NCBI GenBank assembly: GCA_020354105.1
Contig: CP070642.1
Coordinates: 1,207,672 to 1,213,212 of the forward strand
DNA from: Chloroflexota bacterium
GTDB taxonomy: Bacteria > Chloroflexota > Dehalococcoidia > GIF9 > UBA5629
DNA: 5,541 nucleotides
Direction: 5' to 3'
A model generated the notes under the pieces. It was not told the DNA's origin. It made no database searches and saw only the letters and a program-made list of their open reading frames with translations. The translations under genes were made by a program, and so were the position numbers. Each line of letters begins with the position of its first letter. Position 1 is the first letter of the stretch. Positions 5,323 to 5,541 of this stretch are shown here, piece by piece.

Positions 5323-5370
5323 TCCACAGCCTGACTGGCAAAACGCATGTTTACCAGGGCGGCACCTTAG
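5323..5370 (+). pseudogene. decayed copy of the 3' end of the (Fe-S)-binding protein gene
   Basis: These 48 bases match 3976-4023 at 42 positions without gaps. Read in the same frame they give S T A stop LAKRMFTRAAP stop, against F T A L LAKRMFTRSAP stop in the intact gene. The shared stop codon TAG closes both. Three of the six differences are silent third-position changes. One turns TTA into an internal TGA and two change amino acids (F to S, S to A). Upstream of 5323 I see no further similarity. Downstream, TATGCACA occurs after both copies (4048-4055 and 5386-5393). It is a remnant rather than a gene, and the lipoprotein gene lies between the copies. Confidence 0.8.
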
Positions 5371-5406
5371 CTATTCCCGAACCGTTATGCACACAGAGCA
5401 CAGGAG

Positions 5407-5455
5407 TGGAAACAGCACCAGAACAAGGGTGCCTGAAAGCTATGGGGCTGTTCCA
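5407..5455. other. possible stem-loop in the non-coding right end
   Basis: TGGAaACAGC (5407-5416) can pair with GCTGTTCCA (5447-5455), leaving one bulged A. Inside, GCACC (5415-5419) can pair with GGTGC (5428-5432), competing for two bases. A further competing pair is TGGGGC (5443-5448) with GCCCCA (5470-5475). None is followed by a T-run, so an intrinsic terminator is not supported. Beyond the gene remnant, 5371-5541 shows no coding region that I can support. Confidence 0.25.
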
Positions 5456-5541
5456 TAATTTATTGTATTGCCCCAGGTTAAGCAAATCTACTGCTCAGTA
5501 AATATCCTGCAATTTAGTGACTATGAACGAGTACAGAACAA

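Noticed and set aside
4024..5330. A complete mobile element or integrative system carrying the lipoprotein.
   Set aside because: No transposase, integrase or relaxase is encoded between the repeats, and the repeats differ at 6 of 48 positions; only a passive or old insertion remains possible.
5523..5541. ATG at 5523 reading MNEYRT off the right edge, as a new gene start.
   Set aside because: There are only six codons, no ribosome site upstream and no convincing promoter.

Overview
The window looks like chromosomal DNA of an anaerobic bacterium. The gene content (a stand-alone two-ferredoxin/two-CCG iron-sulfur protein, a short winged-helix regulator with an LRHP-type tail, a DUF5752-like protein and a TGTCATTG...CAATGACA palindromic repeat) reminds me most of Dehalococcoidia-like Chloroflexota. 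That assignment rests on remembered sequence style, not on a search. No rRNA, tRNA, CRISPR array, transposase or integrase gene is visible.

Layout. Positions 1-65 may hold the start of a minus-strand gene running off the left edge, behind a good sigma70-like promoter (83-111). An 84-bp imperfect palindrome (121-204) follows. A minus-strand DUF5752-like gene (221-526) then faces away from a plus-strand pair: a winged-helix regulator (717-1040) and a sirtuin NAD-dependent deacylase (1065-1910), separated by 24 nt. The divergent spacer holds a near-consensus plus-strand promoter (558-587) and a palindrome (624-640) that could be an operator. Next come a nucleotidyltransferase-fold protein with a C-terminal four-cysteine knuckle (2055-2600) and an HdrC/HdrB-like iron-sulfur protein (2746-4023). 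Last is a lipoprotein (4203-5285) with a tandemly repeated linker and six WSxW-type beta-propeller repeats.

The genes do not form one obvious pathway. The regulator and sirtuin are probably one transcription unit. The nucleotidyltransferase, iron-sulfur protein and lipoprotein each have 135-179 nt of upstream DNA and their own ribosome binding site, so they are probably expressed separately. The only shared theme is redox and nucleotide chemistry (NAD-consuming sirtuin, nucleotidyl transfer, iron-sulfur/thiol redox), and that is inference.

The most interesting structural signal is a 48-bp copy of the 3' end of the iron-sulfur gene (3976-4023), found again at 5323-5370 with 42 of 48 bases identical. 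The copy keeps the same reading frame and stop codon but has an internal TGA. The two copies bracket the lipoprotein gene exactly, so that gene sits in a segment of about 1.35 kb bounded by a gene end and a decayed copy of it. This suggests either an old tandem duplication or insertion of a lipoprotein cassette at the gene's 3' end.
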